A stretch of 64,000 nt of DNA, from assembly GCA_038322235.1 (NCBI GenBank), contig JBBQFQ010000009.1, positions 1-64,000 on the forward strand. The letters run 5' to 3'. The stretch's first letter is position 1. The number at the start of each line of letters is the position of its first letter. The notes beneath the pieces were generated by a model, which saw only the letters and a program-made list of their open reading frames with translations, was not told the DNA's origin and searched no databases. Both the position numbers and the translations under genes were made by a program. The stretch comes from SZAS-18 sp038322235 (GTDB lineage Bacteria; Verrucomicrobiota; Verrucomicrobiia; Chthoniobacterales; SZAS-18). This document shows, in pieces, positions 8,587 through 16,721 of this stretch.

Positions 8587-9630
8587 TCAGTTCGGCACCT
8601 TGACCTCGCGACCCTCCGCCAGCGAATCGGCCACGGCCTGAACCACGCGCATGTAGCGCACGCCTTCGGAAAAATCCGGGCTGGGACGGAGGCGGCCGTT
8701 CGAGCGGACGGCCGAGACGAAATCAGCCTCGACCGACCAGTCCTGCGCGAGGTTTTTGGGGATCTCGACCGGCTCCCATTCGGGCGTCTTGCTTCGCCGC
8801 GCGAGATAGATTTCCTCCCGACTGAAATCGTAGGTCAGCAAACCCTTGCTGCCGTATAACTCGAGGCGATCGGACGACGCACAGGACGACACGCCGCTAA
8901 ACTCCAGCACCCCCTCGGCGCCGTTCGCGAACGTGCAGAGCACATTGACGAGGTCAGGGATGCACACCTCGTAGTCCTCGCGCTGCGCGTGGAGGATCTT
9001 CGAGCGGGCCTGCAGCCGGGTGATCCGCCCCAGCCAGCGTTGCAGGACTTCGGCGTAGATCCCGAGGGTGAGGACGTTCAACCCGCTGATTTCCGTTTTC
9101 TGGCGCCAGTGCGCGGGCTTCTCCGGATCCAAGTATTGGTCGTGAAAGCTGTGCAGCCGCACCTGATGGATCGGCCCGATGACCCCATCGGCGACAATCT
9201 TCTTCATCACGAGATCTCCGCGCATCCCGCGCGGGGAGGGGCAGAGCATCGTCACGAGGGAGGGATGCCGGCGCGCTGCGGCCAGCATTTGCTCCGCCTC
9301 CTCGAGATTCATCGCCATGCGCGCCTGGCAGAAAACGTGTTTGCCGGCCTCGAGCGCCGTCTGACTCACCGGCGAATGGAGAGACGGGGGCGCCCCGATC
9401 CAGACCACGTCGATCCGAGGATCGGTCACCAGCGCCGTCCAGTCGTCGATCCCCCGGGCGTCTGGCAGACATTCCCGGCGGAAGCGCTCCGTGCTGGCCG
9501 ACGTCGAGTTGCAGAGCGAGACAATTTCGACCCCTTGGATGCGGAGAAGACCGGGGAGGTGGCGTTCTCTCACGATACCGCCCGCGCCCACAATTCCGAC
9601 GCGCAGAAGACTGGGAGCAGGAGCAGGCAC
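8587..9630 (-). CDS. Gfo/Idh/MocA-family protein lacking the EKP motif
   Basis: This 347-residue protein has the N-terminal Rossmann fold of glucose-fructose/inositol dehydrogenase-type enzymes (LRVGIVGAGGIVRERHLPGL, DVVWIGAPPSLHSPV) followed by the C-terminal GFO_IDH_MocA domain (GVLEFSGVSS, RLELYGSKGLLTYDF, ADFVSAVRSNGR). The segment that normally reads CEKP, whose Lys is part of the catalytic site, reads CQARMAMN here, so the key Lys is missing. Either the enzyme uses a different mechanism or it is a non-redox binder; that is inference. The protein is cytoplasmic and has no signal peptide. It is transcribed away from rpmB, and the 128-bp divergent gap should hold both promoters. Confidence 0.82.
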   Translation of the reverse strand: MPAPAPSLLRVGIVGAGGIVRERHLPGLLRIQGVEIVSLCNSTSASTERFRRECLPDARGIDDWTALVTDPRIDVVWIGAPPSLHSPVSQTALEAGKHVFCQARMAMNLEEAEQMLAAARRHPSLVTMLCPSPRGMRGDLVMKKIVADGVIGPIHQVRLHSFHDQYLDPEKPAHWRQKTEISGLNVLTLGIYAEVLQRWLGRITRLQARSKILHAQREDYEVCIPDLVNVLCTFANGAEGVLEFSGVSSCASSDRLELYGSKGLLTYDFSREEIYLARRSKTPEWEPVEIPKNLAQDWSVEADFVSAVRSNGRLRPSPDFSEGVRYMRVVQAVADSLAEGREVKVPN

Positions 9631-9758
9631 GCGACACTCCTACGTGCTGGCGCGCCCTCCGGGCAACCTTTCGCTTGCGATTCCGCAAAGAAAAATAAGC
9701 GCTTGACCCCAGGGGGGACCCCTCCCACCTTTCCCGCCCATTTCTCCTCTACCGTCTT

Positions 9759-10025
9759 ATGGCTAAAGTCTGCGAAATTACCGGAGCGCGCGTCAGCCGC
9801 GGCCACAAAATCCACCGCCGCGGTCTCGGCAAGAAGCAGGGTGGCGTCGGGCGCCACGTGACGGCGATGACGCCGCGCACCTTCACGCCGAATCTGCACA
9901 AGAAGAATATCTTCGTTCCGGAGCTCGGCACGCACGTCCAAGTCAAGTGCACCGCGCGCGCCCTGAAGACGATGGCCAAGAACGGCATCTACAACACGCT
10001 GAAGAAGGCCGGCATCGTCGATTGA
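9759..10025 (+). CDS. rpmB: 50S ribosomal protein bL28
   Basis: This 88-residue protein is bL28, a basic component of the large ribosomal subunit. It begins MAKVCEITGARVSRGHKIH, the C-x-x-T-G-x-x-P/V-x-x-G-x-x-x-S/H signature of the family, and continues with RTFTPNLHKKNIF and a conserved C-terminal KCTARALKTM. The length is normal. A small conserved-looking gene begins 52 bp downstream on the same strand, so the two are probably co-transcribed, with a terminator-like hairpin after the second. No Shine-Dalgarno sequence is visible ahead of the ATG; the leader is pyrimidine-rich. Confidence 0.97.
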   Translation: MAKVCEITGARVSRGHKIHRRGLGKKQGGVGRHVTAMTPRTFTPNLHKKNIFVPELGTHVQVKCTARALKTMAKNGIYNTLKKAGIVD

Positions 10026-10077
10026 AGTCGAGGTGCTGGCGTCGTCACCCCCCAGGCTTTCCCCGGAGATTTCGATT

Positions 10078-10281
10078 ATGGCGTTCAGCGTTCAGAGCAA
10101 GAAGAGCGGCAAGACTTACTTCCTGCACGAGCGTGATCAGATGCTCAAGGGTGGGCACATGGTGAAGTTATTCTTCTTCGCGGGCGAGACGAAGGCCGGC
10201 GCGATCGACGCGCTTCCCGCCGGATACTCCGTGGACGAAAACGAAAAGACCGGACTGCCGCTCCTGCGGAAAGTGCGCTGA
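10078..10281 (+). CDS. Small conserved-looking hypothetical protein downstream of rpmB
   Basis: This 67-residue protein starts at ATG 10078 (MAFSVQSKKSGKTYFLHERD). It is one of the few genes here with a recognisable Shine-Dalgarno-like stretch (CGGAGA) at good spacing, and this decides the start over an upstream in-frame codon at 10033. It is charged and soluble, with no membrane segment. The sequence has a short beta-rich pattern (KTYFLHERD, MVKLFFFAGE, GYSVDENEKTGLPLLRK) that suggests a compact folded domain. Its position directly after bL28 suggests a role tied to translation or ribosome assembly, but nothing in the sequence proves it. I do not recognise a named family. Confidence 0.7.
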   Translation: MAFSVQSKKSGKTYFLHERDQMLKGGHMVKLFFFAGETKAGAIDALPAGYSVDENEKTGLPLLRKVR

Positions 10282-10302
10282 TCTTCGTCACCATCTCATT
10301 TT

Positions 10303-10340
10303 AACGGGCCGGGCTGCTTGAGAGGGCAGGCCGGCTCGTT
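10303..10340 (+). terminator. Terminator-like hairpin after the rpmB operon
   Basis: An imperfect inverted repeat (AACGGGCCGGGCTGC ... GGCAGGCCGGCTCGTT) forms a GC-rich stem of about 14 bp with one mismatch and a G-T pair, followed by a short T-containing tail. It lies between the 67-residue gene and the CobW-type GTPase and probably ends the rpmB transcript. Confidence 0.55.
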
Positions 10341-10351
10341 AGTTTCCCGCC

Positions 10352-11350
10352 ATGAGTTCCGTTCTCGAAGAATCCTTGTCCGCCCCGCCGCCCCAAGCCC
10401 GACGCATCATTCCGGTGAGCATCCTCACGGGCTTTCTCGGCGCCGGAAAGACGACGCTCCTAAATCACATCCTCCGCGAGCAGAGCGCGTACAAATTCGC
10501 GGTGATCGTGAACGAGGTGGGCAAGGTCGGTATCGACGGCTCGCTCGTGGAGAACCAGCGGGATGAGGTCGTCGAGCTCGCCAATGGCTGCGTCTGCTGC
10601 ACCGTCCGCAAGGATCTCGTTCTCGGCATCCAGAAGCTGCTCAAGCGAGGCGGCTTCGACTATCTCCTCATCGAGACCACCGGCATTGCCGATCCCGGCC
10701 CCGTCGCCCAGACATTTCTGAACATCCCGGCCCTGCAGAAGTACGTGCAGCTCGACGGCATCATCACGCTCGTCGACGCGGAAAACATTCTCCGGCAGCT
10801 CAAGGAGACGGACGTCGCGGAGGCGCAGATCACGATGGCCGACACCATCCTGCTCAATAAGACGGATCTGGTCACCGAGGATCGCCTCAACGGCGTCTAC
10901 GACCGCCTCCGGAAGCTGAACCCACACGCTGCGATCATTCGCTCGGAGCACTCGAAGGTGAAGCTGAACCTGCTGCTCGATGTTCACGCGTTCGACGTGG
11001 AGCGAAAGCTGGCGGTCGATCCGAAGTTTCTCGACGAACTGCGCGAGGATCGTTCGCATGCCGACATCGCGTCCTGCGCGTTCGAGTTCGATCAACCGTT
11101 CGAGGTGGCCAAGTTCGAGGCGTACGTTCAGAGGTTGTCCGAGAAGGAGAAGGTCTACCGCTCGAAGGGCTTTTTGTCCGTCGCCGGCGGGGAGCACCGC
11201 GCGATCTTTCACGGCGTGAACAATCGCTTCCACATCTTCTGGGACCGGGCGTGGAAGTCCGGCGAGACGCGCCGCAGCCAGCTTGTCTTCATCGGGAAGA
11301 AGCTCGATGCCGCGAAGATCGAGAACGATCTGCGCCGCTGCCTCGCGTAG
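10352..11350 (+). CDS. CobW/COG0523-family GTPase (metallochaperone-like)
   Basis: This 332-residue protein is a G3E-class P-loop GTPase of the CobW/COG0523 group. It has a Walker A motif (GFLGAGKTTLLNHIL), the metal-binding C-x-C-C motif inside LANGCVCCTVRKDL, a switch region ETTGIADPGPVAQ, and the guanine-specificity motif NKTD. The C-terminal CobW_C domain carries IASCAFEFDQPF and a terminal HIFWDRAW-type segment. Members deliver zinc, cobalt or other metals to client enzymes or act under zinc limitation. No Zur-type operator or metal-enzyme gene is adjacent, so the metal cannot be named. The protein is cytoplasmic and complete. Confidence 0.9.
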   Translation: MSSVLEESLSAPPPQARRIIPVSILTGFLGAGKTTLLNHILREQSAYKFAVIVNEVGKVGIDGSLVENQRDEVVELANGCVCCTVRKDLVLGIQKLLKRGGFDYLLIETTGIADPGPVAQTFLNIPALQKYVQLDGIITLVDAENILRQLKETDVAEAQITMADTILLNKTDLVTEDRLNGVYDRLRKLNPHAAIIRSEHSKVKLNLLLDVHAFDVERKLAVDPKFLDELREDRSHADIASCAFEFDQPFEVAKFEAYVQRLSEKEKVYRSKGFLSVAGGEHRAIFHGVNNRFHIFWDRAWKSGETRRSQLVFIGKKLDAAKIENDLRRCLA

Positions 11351-11457
11351 CGGCGGTGGGGTGGGGGGGTCTTTCGCGCGTTAAAGTCCGCGCTTGCTGA
11401 CGCGGGGCGGTACCGTCGAGAACAGGAGGGTACCCCGAACGACCCGCGATTTCTCGC

Positions 11458-11901
11458 ATGGGCTCCACCTACCACCACATCCTCCTCCACTTCGTCCTCA
11501 CAACGAAGGGCCGCCTGCCGCTCATCGACGCCGAATGGCGTGACCAGCTTCACGTCTTCATCGGCGACTGCATGCGGGAAACGTGGGCGAAGCCGCTCGC
11601 GATCGGCGGACACCTCGAGCACGTCCACGTCCTCGCGAATCTGCCGCCGAATCGCTCCGCGGCGGAAGTCATGAAACAGATGAAGGAAGCGTCGTCCGCC
11701 TGGGTGCACACGCGGCTCGGCGTGCACCTCTTTGAATGGCAGGAGGGCTACAGCGTTTTTTCCGTGAGCCCTTCCGGCGTGGCGGCGGTGCGCCGCTACA
11801 TCGCGAAGCAGGAGGAACACCACCGCACGGTCAGCTTCGTCGAGGAATACCAGTCAATGCTCGACCGGGCCGGGATCAAATACGACCCGGCGCTGATCTA
11901 G
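11458..11901 (+). CDS. IS200-like Y1 (HUH) transposase
   Basis: This 147-residue protein matches the Y1_Tnp fold of IS200/IS605 TnpA transposases. It opens with STYHHILLHFVLTTKGR, the typical strand preceding the active site. The HUH pair is His55-Val-His57 (GHLEHVHVLANLPP), and the single nucleophilic tyrosine is probably Tyr114 in AVRRYIAKQEEHH, followed by the conserved QEEHHR segment. The length matches full TnpA, and all catalytic residues are present. I see no accessory tnpB and no obvious subterminal hairpins, so it may be a domesticated or stand-alone copy. It lies between a CobW gene and an ABC permease without disrupting either, which is consistent with target-specific peel-and-paste insertion. 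Confidence 0.85.
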   Translation: MGSTYHHILLHFVLTTKGRLPLIDAEWRDQLHVFIGDCMRETWAKPLAIGGHLEHVHVLANLPPNRSAAEVMKQMKEASSAWVHTRLGVHLFEWQEGYSVFSVSPSGVAAVRRYIAKQEEHHRTVSFVEEYQSMLDRAGIKYDPALI

Positions 11902-11919
11902 TCTTTCGCGCCGCGTCGC

Positions 11920-12840
11920 ATGCTGCCCTACGCGCTGAAACGTCTGCTGGGGCTGATTCCGACGCTCCTGATCGTCGCGGTGCTGGTCTTTCTCTTTGTT
12001 CATCTGCTCCCGGGCGATCCGGCGCGGCTGGCGGCGGGATCGGACGCGACGCCGGAGACGGTGGAAATGGTCCGAAAGGACCTTGGCTTTGACCGGCCGC
12101 TGCCGGTGCAATTCTTCCGTTTCCTCGGCGGGGCGCTGCAGGGCGACTTCGGGAAATCCATCCGCACGCGGCGCCCGGTTTCGACCGAGATCGCCGAGCG
12201 GTTCTGGCCCACGTTCGGACTGACGGTTTGCAGCATGGCGTGGTCGGTCGCGCTCGGCCTCGCGCTGGGAGTGGTGGCGGCGGTCTGGCGGAATCGCTGG
12301 CCGGATCGGCTGGGGATGATGCTCGCGGTGACGGGCATCTCGTTTCCCGCTTTCGCGCTCGGGATGGTGCTCATCCAGATCTTTGCGGTGAAACTGGGCT
12401 GGCTGCCCGTTGTGGGCGCGGAAAGCTGGCGCCACTACGTGCTCCCGTCGCTCACCCTCGGGGCGGCGGTGGCAGCGATCATGGCGCGCTTCACGCGCTC
12501 GGCGTTCGTGGAGATCCTGCAGGAGGACTACATCCGCACGGCCCGCGCCAAGGGCCTCTCCGAGCGGGTCGTGGTGCTCAAACACGCGTTTCGGAATGCG
12601 CTCATTCCGGTGGTGACGATGATGGGTCTCCAGTTCGGCTTCCTCCTCGGGGGCTCCATCGTCGTGGAGCGCGTTTTCAACTGGCCGGGCCTCGGCCGCT
12701 TGCTCGTCGACGCCGTGGAGATGCGCGATTACCCGGTGATCCAGGCGGAGGTCTTGCTCTTCTCGTTCGAGTTCATCCTCATCAATCTCGCCGTCGATCT
12801 CCTCTACGGTTTGATCAATCCCACGATCCGGTACGAGTGA
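11920..12840 (+). CDS. ABC transporter permease, DppB/OppB-like
   Basis: This 306-residue inner-membrane protein is a binding-protein-dependent transport permease of the dipeptide/oligopeptide/nickel type. It begins MLPYALKRLLGLIPTLLIV with a first helix typical of DppB, has a periplasmic segment containing LPGDP and the LGFDRPLPVQF pattern, about five further helices, and the EAA loop EDYIRTARAKGLSE that contacts the ATPase. The C-terminus contains NWPGLGRLLVDAV and DYPVIQAEV, which are family hallmarks. The usual partners (second permease, two ATPases, solute-binding protein) are absent: the next gene is a divergent-facing regulator. The rest of the transporter must be encoded elsewhere, or the operon has been split. 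Substrate unknown. Confidence 0.9.
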   Translation: MLPYALKRLLGLIPTLLIVAVLVFLFVHLLPGDPARLAAGSDATPETVEMVRKDLGFDRPLPVQFFRFLGGALQGDFGKSIRTRRPVSTEIAERFWPTFGLTVCSMAWSVALGLALGVVAAVWRNRWPDRLGMMLAVTGISFPAFALGMVLIQIFAVKLGWLPVVGAESWRHYVLPSLTLGAAVAAIMARFTRSAFVEILQEDYIRTARAKGLSERVVVLKHAFRNALIPVVTMMGLQFGFLLGGSIVVERVFNWPGLGRLLVDAVEMRDYPVIQAEVLLFSFEFILINLAVDLLYGLINPTIRYE

Positions 12841-12850
12841 GACCGCCTCG

Positions 12851-13333
12851 TCAGGTGGGAATCTTTCCGCTCGCCGCGTCGAGCTTCACCGCCTTGAGCA
12901 ATTTGGCATGTTCGGCGCCGTGCGCCCGCCAGTAGGCGCTAAGGGCCGCGAGGGCATCGAGCGTGGGCGGCTTGAGATGGTGCTCGATCCCTTCGACCTC
13001 GTCCGCGATGAGCTTCGGCTCGAGACCGAGGAGCTCGAAGAATTCGGTCAGCACCTGATGGCGTGCCTTGATGGAGCGCGCGACCGCTCGGCCCTGCTCC
13101 GTGAGCGTGAGGCCGCGATAGCGCTCGTAGTTCACGAGCCCGCGCGTGGCGAGTCGCTGGACCATATTCGTCACGCTGGGACGCGCGATGCCGAGCCGCT
13201 CGGCGATGTCACTCACGCGGGCATAGCCCTTCTCCTCCATGAGTTCGTGAATCCGTTCGAGGTGATCCTCGCTGGATTCCGAGACAGGATTCAGGCGCGG
13301 CTGGCGGCGCGGCTTGGCCGACTTCGGGGGCAT
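12851..13333 (-). CDS. DtxR/MntR-family metal-dependent regulator
   Basis: This 160-residue protein has the DtxR/MntR architecture: an N-terminal winged helix (EDHLERIHELMEEKG, VSDIAERLGIARPSVTNMVQRLATRGLVNYERYRGLTLT in two parts) and a dimerisation/metal-binding domain with LGLEPKLIADEVEGIEHHL, in which E-x-I-E-H-H is the conserved metal-ligand region. It has no C-terminal SH3/FeoA domain, so it is closer to MntR than to DtxR. The first ~20 residues are a basic tail. A perfect 10-bp inverted repeat lies 2 nt upstream of the start codon (13336-13363), suggesting autoregulation or translational control. The expected role is manganese- or iron-dependent repression; no transporter target is adjacent. 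Confidence 0.85.
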   Translation of the reverse strand: MPPKSAKPRRQPRLNPVSESSEDHLERIHELMEEKGYARVSDIAERLGIARPSVTNMVQRLATRGLVNYERYRGLTLTEQGRAVARSIKARHQVLTEFFELLGLEPKLIADEVEGIEHHLKPPTLDALAALSAYWRAHGAEHAKLLKAVKLDAASGKIPT

Positions 13334-13335
13334 CA

Positions 13336-13363
13336 GGGGGACGATACGCGTAGATCGTCCCCC
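13336..13363 (-). promoter_or_regulatory. Perfect dyad abutting the DtxR-like start codon
   Basis: The stretch GGGGGACGAT-N8-ATCGTCCCCC is a perfect 10-bp inverted repeat ending 2 nt before the ATG of the DtxR/MntR-like gene. As DNA it could be the operator of the regulator. As RNA it would form a strong hairpin over the place where a ribosome-binding site should be. No Shine-Dalgarno sequence fits between it and the ATG. Confidence 0.6.
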
Positions 13364-13477
13364 CGGGCGAAGAATTTCGTTCGCCCGCTGTGCCCATCGC
13401 CAGCCGCGGCAATCGCGCCGTAGTTCCGAACCGGCCGCTTCACAGGACTCCGGCTCCGCGTCCCCGCTCCGCTCCTC

Positions 13478-16400
13478 TCATCGCAGAATGGTGAAGTCGG
13501 TCGGCAGCAGCTTCACGATGCCTTCATCGCGCCCGCGACGCGTCAGATGACCGGAGCCGACCTCGATCTCCGTGACGGCAACCTTCGCCGGGGGAGCGCC
13601 GATTTCCGGTTGTCCGGCCGCCTTCAGGGCGGTGTTCAAGGCAGGAAGCTCCTTGTCCACGAGCTGGGCAAACTGGGCCGTGACGTCATCGAGCTCGCGC
13701 TGGAGCGCGGCGATGCGGGCGATCTGGTATTCGCCGGGCTTTCCTTCGAAGGTGATGATCGCGCCGTAGATTTGATCCGTGTGCTCGCGCAGGCGCTCCT
13801 CGCCGGTGATCGCCCCGCCTTCCGTGGTGGCCACGATCTGCTTGCGCGCGGCGTCGATTTTCGCGTCGAAGGCGGTGAGGCTCTGCGCAACGGCCGCGCC
13901 TTTCGGTACGGCGGCGGCGGCTTTGGCCACGCCGGAGCGGAGGAAGAGGATTCGGTCGAGCAGGGCGCTCTCCGCGCCGAAGAGGCCGTGCACCTTCATC
14001 GCGGCGTCATGCTGCGCCTTCCGATCGGCCACGTTGAAGCGGACGCGCCGGTCGAGTCCGACGTTGAGCTGGGTCTCGGAAACCTTCCCGCCCTTCGTCA
14101 GGCGGACGGTGTAGGTGCCGGGCAGGAGCCGCGGTCCGCGGGTGCCGGCGCCGGCGATCTGGACGGCCGGAGGGACCCGCGGCGGCTTCTCGCGCATGGT
14201 CCAGTAGACGCGATTCAGTCCCGGCCGCTTGCTCGCGGGCAGCTGGTCGACCACGCGACCGCTCGCATCGAGGACCTCGAGCTTCATCTTCCCGAACAGA
14301 TGCCGCGAGCGCTGGTAGTAGGTGATGACGGCGGAATCGGGCGGATTCTCGCCGACGAAGACGGCGTCGCCGTTGGCCCAGCCGCCCTGTCCCTCGATGC
14401 GCTGGAGCACCGGACGCGCCGCGACGAAGGTCGCCTCCTGCGCGAGTAACTCCGGGGTGAGCGCCCGGAGGGGCGTGATGTCATCGATGATCCAGATGCC
14501 GCGCCCGTGCGTGGCGAGGACGAGGTCGTTCTCCCGGGCTTGAATCGCGAGGTCACGCACCGCCACCGCTGGAAAGCGGCCGCCTTTGAATTGCGCCCAC
14601 GCCTTGCCGCCATCGATCGAGATGAAAAGTCCCAACTCGGTGCCGAGAAAGAGCAGGCCTGGCTTCAAGAGGTCTTCCTTGATGACATGGGCGTAGCCGC
14701 GCACCCCCTTCGGCGCTTCCGCGGTCACGAGCGGCGTCCAGGTGACGCCGAAATCGGTGGTCCGGTAGGCGTACGGCGCCATGTCTCCGTTCGTGTGGCG
14801 GTCGAAGGTGACGTGAGCCGTTCCCGCTTCGAAATTTCCCGCCTGCACCCAGCTCACCCACGAGGACTTTGGAAGCCCAGGCACGTTCGCGATGACGTTC
14901 TTCCACGTCTTTCCGCCGTCCCGGGTAAGCTGCAGGTTACCGTCGTCGGTGCCCACCCAGATGACCTGCTTGTCCTTGGGCGACTCGCTGATCGCGTAGA
15001 TGGTCGTGTGCATCTCGGCCGCGGAATTGTCCACCGTGATGCCGCCGGAGAGCTCCTGCTTCTGCCGCTCGGGATCGTTCGTGGTGAGATCGGGCGAAAT
15101 CCGATCCCAAGTCTGGCCCTGGTCTTTGGAGCGGAAGAGGAACTGGGAGCCAATGTAGATCGTCCCCTTCTCGTTCGGAGAAAGCGCGATCGGAGTGTTC
15201 CAGTTGAAGCGGAGTTTTTCCTTGTAGCCGGCCTTCGGCTGAATGTCGCGAATCTGGCGCGTGCGCCGGTTGATCCGGGCGATGAAGCCGCCCTGGTACT
15301 CGGCGTAAAGACAATCGGGATCCGACGGATCAGCGAACATGTAGAAGCCGTCACCGCCGTACATGTTTTCCCACTGGGAGTTCGTGATCCCGCCCGGATA
15401 CTGCGATTCACCCACCCACGAGCTGTTGTCCTGCAGGCCGCCATACACGCGGTAGGGTTCGTGGTCGTCGACGCTGACGTGATAGAACTGCGAGACGGGA
15501 AGATTGCCGGCTTTCCACCACTTGCTCCCGCCGTTGGACGAGTACCACATACCGCCGTCGTCTCCGGCGATCACCGTCTGCGAATTGGCCGGATCGATCC
15601 AGACCTCGTGGACGTCGCCATGCATGCCGACGAAGCCACCCACGACGGAGAAGCTCTTGCCGGCGTCCTCGCTCACGATCAGCGCGCCGTCGGTCTTGAA
15701 GACGCGGTCAGGGTTTTTCGGATCAACGATCAGGCGGGCGAAGTAGAATGGGCGCCAGACCATCCAGTTACTCTTGTCCCGCTTGTCCCACGTCTGCCCG
15801 CCGTCGTCGGAAACGAAGAGAGCGCTCTCGGTCGACTCGACGAAGGCGTAAACGCGCTTCGCGTTCGAAGGCGCGATCGTGACCGCGATGCGGCCGTAGG
15901 GCTTCTTCGGGAAGCCGGGATTGGCCTCCGGCGTCAGTTCGGTCCACGTCGCGCCCCCATCGCTCGTGCGATAGAGTCCGCTTCCGGAGGGAGCGTCGGG
16001 GCCTTCACCGCCGGACCGGAAGGTCCAGCCCTTGCGACGGAAATCCCAGAGGCCCGCAAACATCACGTCCGGGTTCGTCGGGTCCATCGCGATGGTCGAG
16101 GCCCCAGTCGAGGCGTTCGCCCCCTTCAGCACCTGATCCCAGTTCTTCCCGCCGTCGGTCGTGCGATAGAGCCCGCGATCGGTCGAGTCGCTCCAGAGCG
16201 GCCCCGGCACGGCGGCGAAAACGGTGTCGCCCTGCTTCGGGTGCACCATGATCTGCGCGATCCGCTCGGACTTCGGCAGGCCGGAGTGCGACCAGGTATC
16301 CCCGCCGTCGGTCGATTTATAAATGCCGTCGCCGATCGAAACGCTGTTGCGCGTCCACGCTTCGCCCGTCCCCACCCAGACATTCTTCGTGTTTGCCGGG

Positions 16401-16702
16401 TCGAGCGCCACCGCGCCAATCGATTGCACGGGCTGTTCGTCGAACACCGGTTTGTACATCGTGCCGGCGTCCTCGGACTTCCAGACGCCGCCGCTCGCGG
16501 CGCCGACGAAGAGCGTGATCTTGCCCGAGGGTTCCTTGCTGGCGGCGAAAGCGGAGATGCGGCCGCTCATCGCCGCGGAGCCGATGTTGCGGGCGCCGAG
16601 GCCCGAGATCGTGGCGGAGGAATACGACGGCGCCGGATCGGCGGCGAAGGCCACCCCGGCGAGCAGGAGAGAGCCAGTCAGGAGATAGTGGGAAATGCGC
16701 AT
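13478..16702 (-). CDS. Secreted BNR-repeat / sortilin-like beta-propeller protein
   Basis: This 1,074-residue protein starts at ATG 16702 (MRISHYLLTGSLLLAG), which gives a signal peptide ending near AFAAD; the upstream in-frame start adds an Arg/Ser-rich tail and is less likely. The first ~730 residues contain at least eight Asp-box/BNR repeats such as SEDAGTMYKP, STDGGDTWSH, TTDGGKNWDQ, TSDGGATWTE, SDDGGQTWDK and SKDQGQTWDR, the pattern of Vps10/sortilin-like or photosystem II stability-type beta-propellers. The C-terminal third has a beta-sandwich-like part (GTYTVRLTKGGK) and a coiled region (FDAKIDAARKQIV). The architecture matches the secreted 'glycosyl hydrolase, BNR repeat' proteins common in environmental bacteria. 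It probably binds extracellular ligands; no glycosidase active site is evident. It lies 19 bp downstream of the LolA-like gene on the same strand. Confidence 0.85.
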   Translation of the reverse strand: MRISHYLLTGSLLLAGVAFAADPAPSYSSATISGLGARNIGSAAMSGRISAFAASKEPSGKITLFVGAASGGVWKSEDAGTMYKPVFDEQPVQSIGAVALDPANTKNVWVGTGEAWTRNSVSIGDGIYKSTDGGDTWSHSGLPKSERIAQIMVHPKQGDTVFAAVPGPLWSDSTDRGLYRTTDGGKNWDQVLKGANASTGASTIAMDPTNPDVMFAGLWDFRRKGWTFRSGGEGPDAPSGSGLYRTSDGGATWTELTPEANPGFPKKPYGRIAVTIAPSNAKRVYAFVESTESALFVSDDGGQTWDKRDKSNWMVWRPFYFARLIVDPKNPDRVFKTDGALIVSEDAGKSFSVVGGFVGMHGDVHEVWIDPANSQTVIAGDDGGMWYSSNGGSKWWKAGNLPVSQFYHVSVDDHEPYRVYGGLQDNSSWVGESQYPGGITNSQWENMYGGDGFYMFADPSDPDCLYAEYQGGFIARINRRTRQIRDIQPKAGYKEKLRFNWNTPIALSPNEKGTIYIGSQFLFRSKDQGQTWDRISPDLTTNDPERQKQELSGGITVDNSAAEMHTTIYAISESPKDKQVIWVGTDDGNLQLTRDGGKTWKNVIANVPGLPKSSWVSWVQAGNFEAGTAHVTFDRHTNGDMAPYAYRTTDFGVTWTPLVTAEAPKGVRGYAHVIKEDLLKPGLLFLGTELGLFISIDGGKAWAQFKGGRFPAVAVRDLAIQARENDLVLATHGRGIWIIDDITPLRALTPELLAQEATFVAARPVLQRIEGQGGWANGDAVFVGENPPDSAVITYYQRSRHLFGKMKLEVLDASGRVVDQLPASKRPGLNRVYWTMREKPPRVPPAVQIAGAGTRGPRLLPGTYTVRLTKGGKVSETQLNVGLDRRVRFNVADRKAQHDAAMKVHGLFGAESALLDRILFLRSGVAKAAAAVPKGAAVAQSLTAFDAKIDAARKQIVATTEGGAITGEERLREHTDQIYGAIITFEGKPGEYQIARIAALQRELDDVTAQFAQLVDKELPALNTALKAAGQPEIGAPPAKVAVTEIEVGSGHLTRRGRDEGIVKLLPTDFTILR

Positions 16703-16721
16703 GGGTCGGGAAGGTGGGAGA

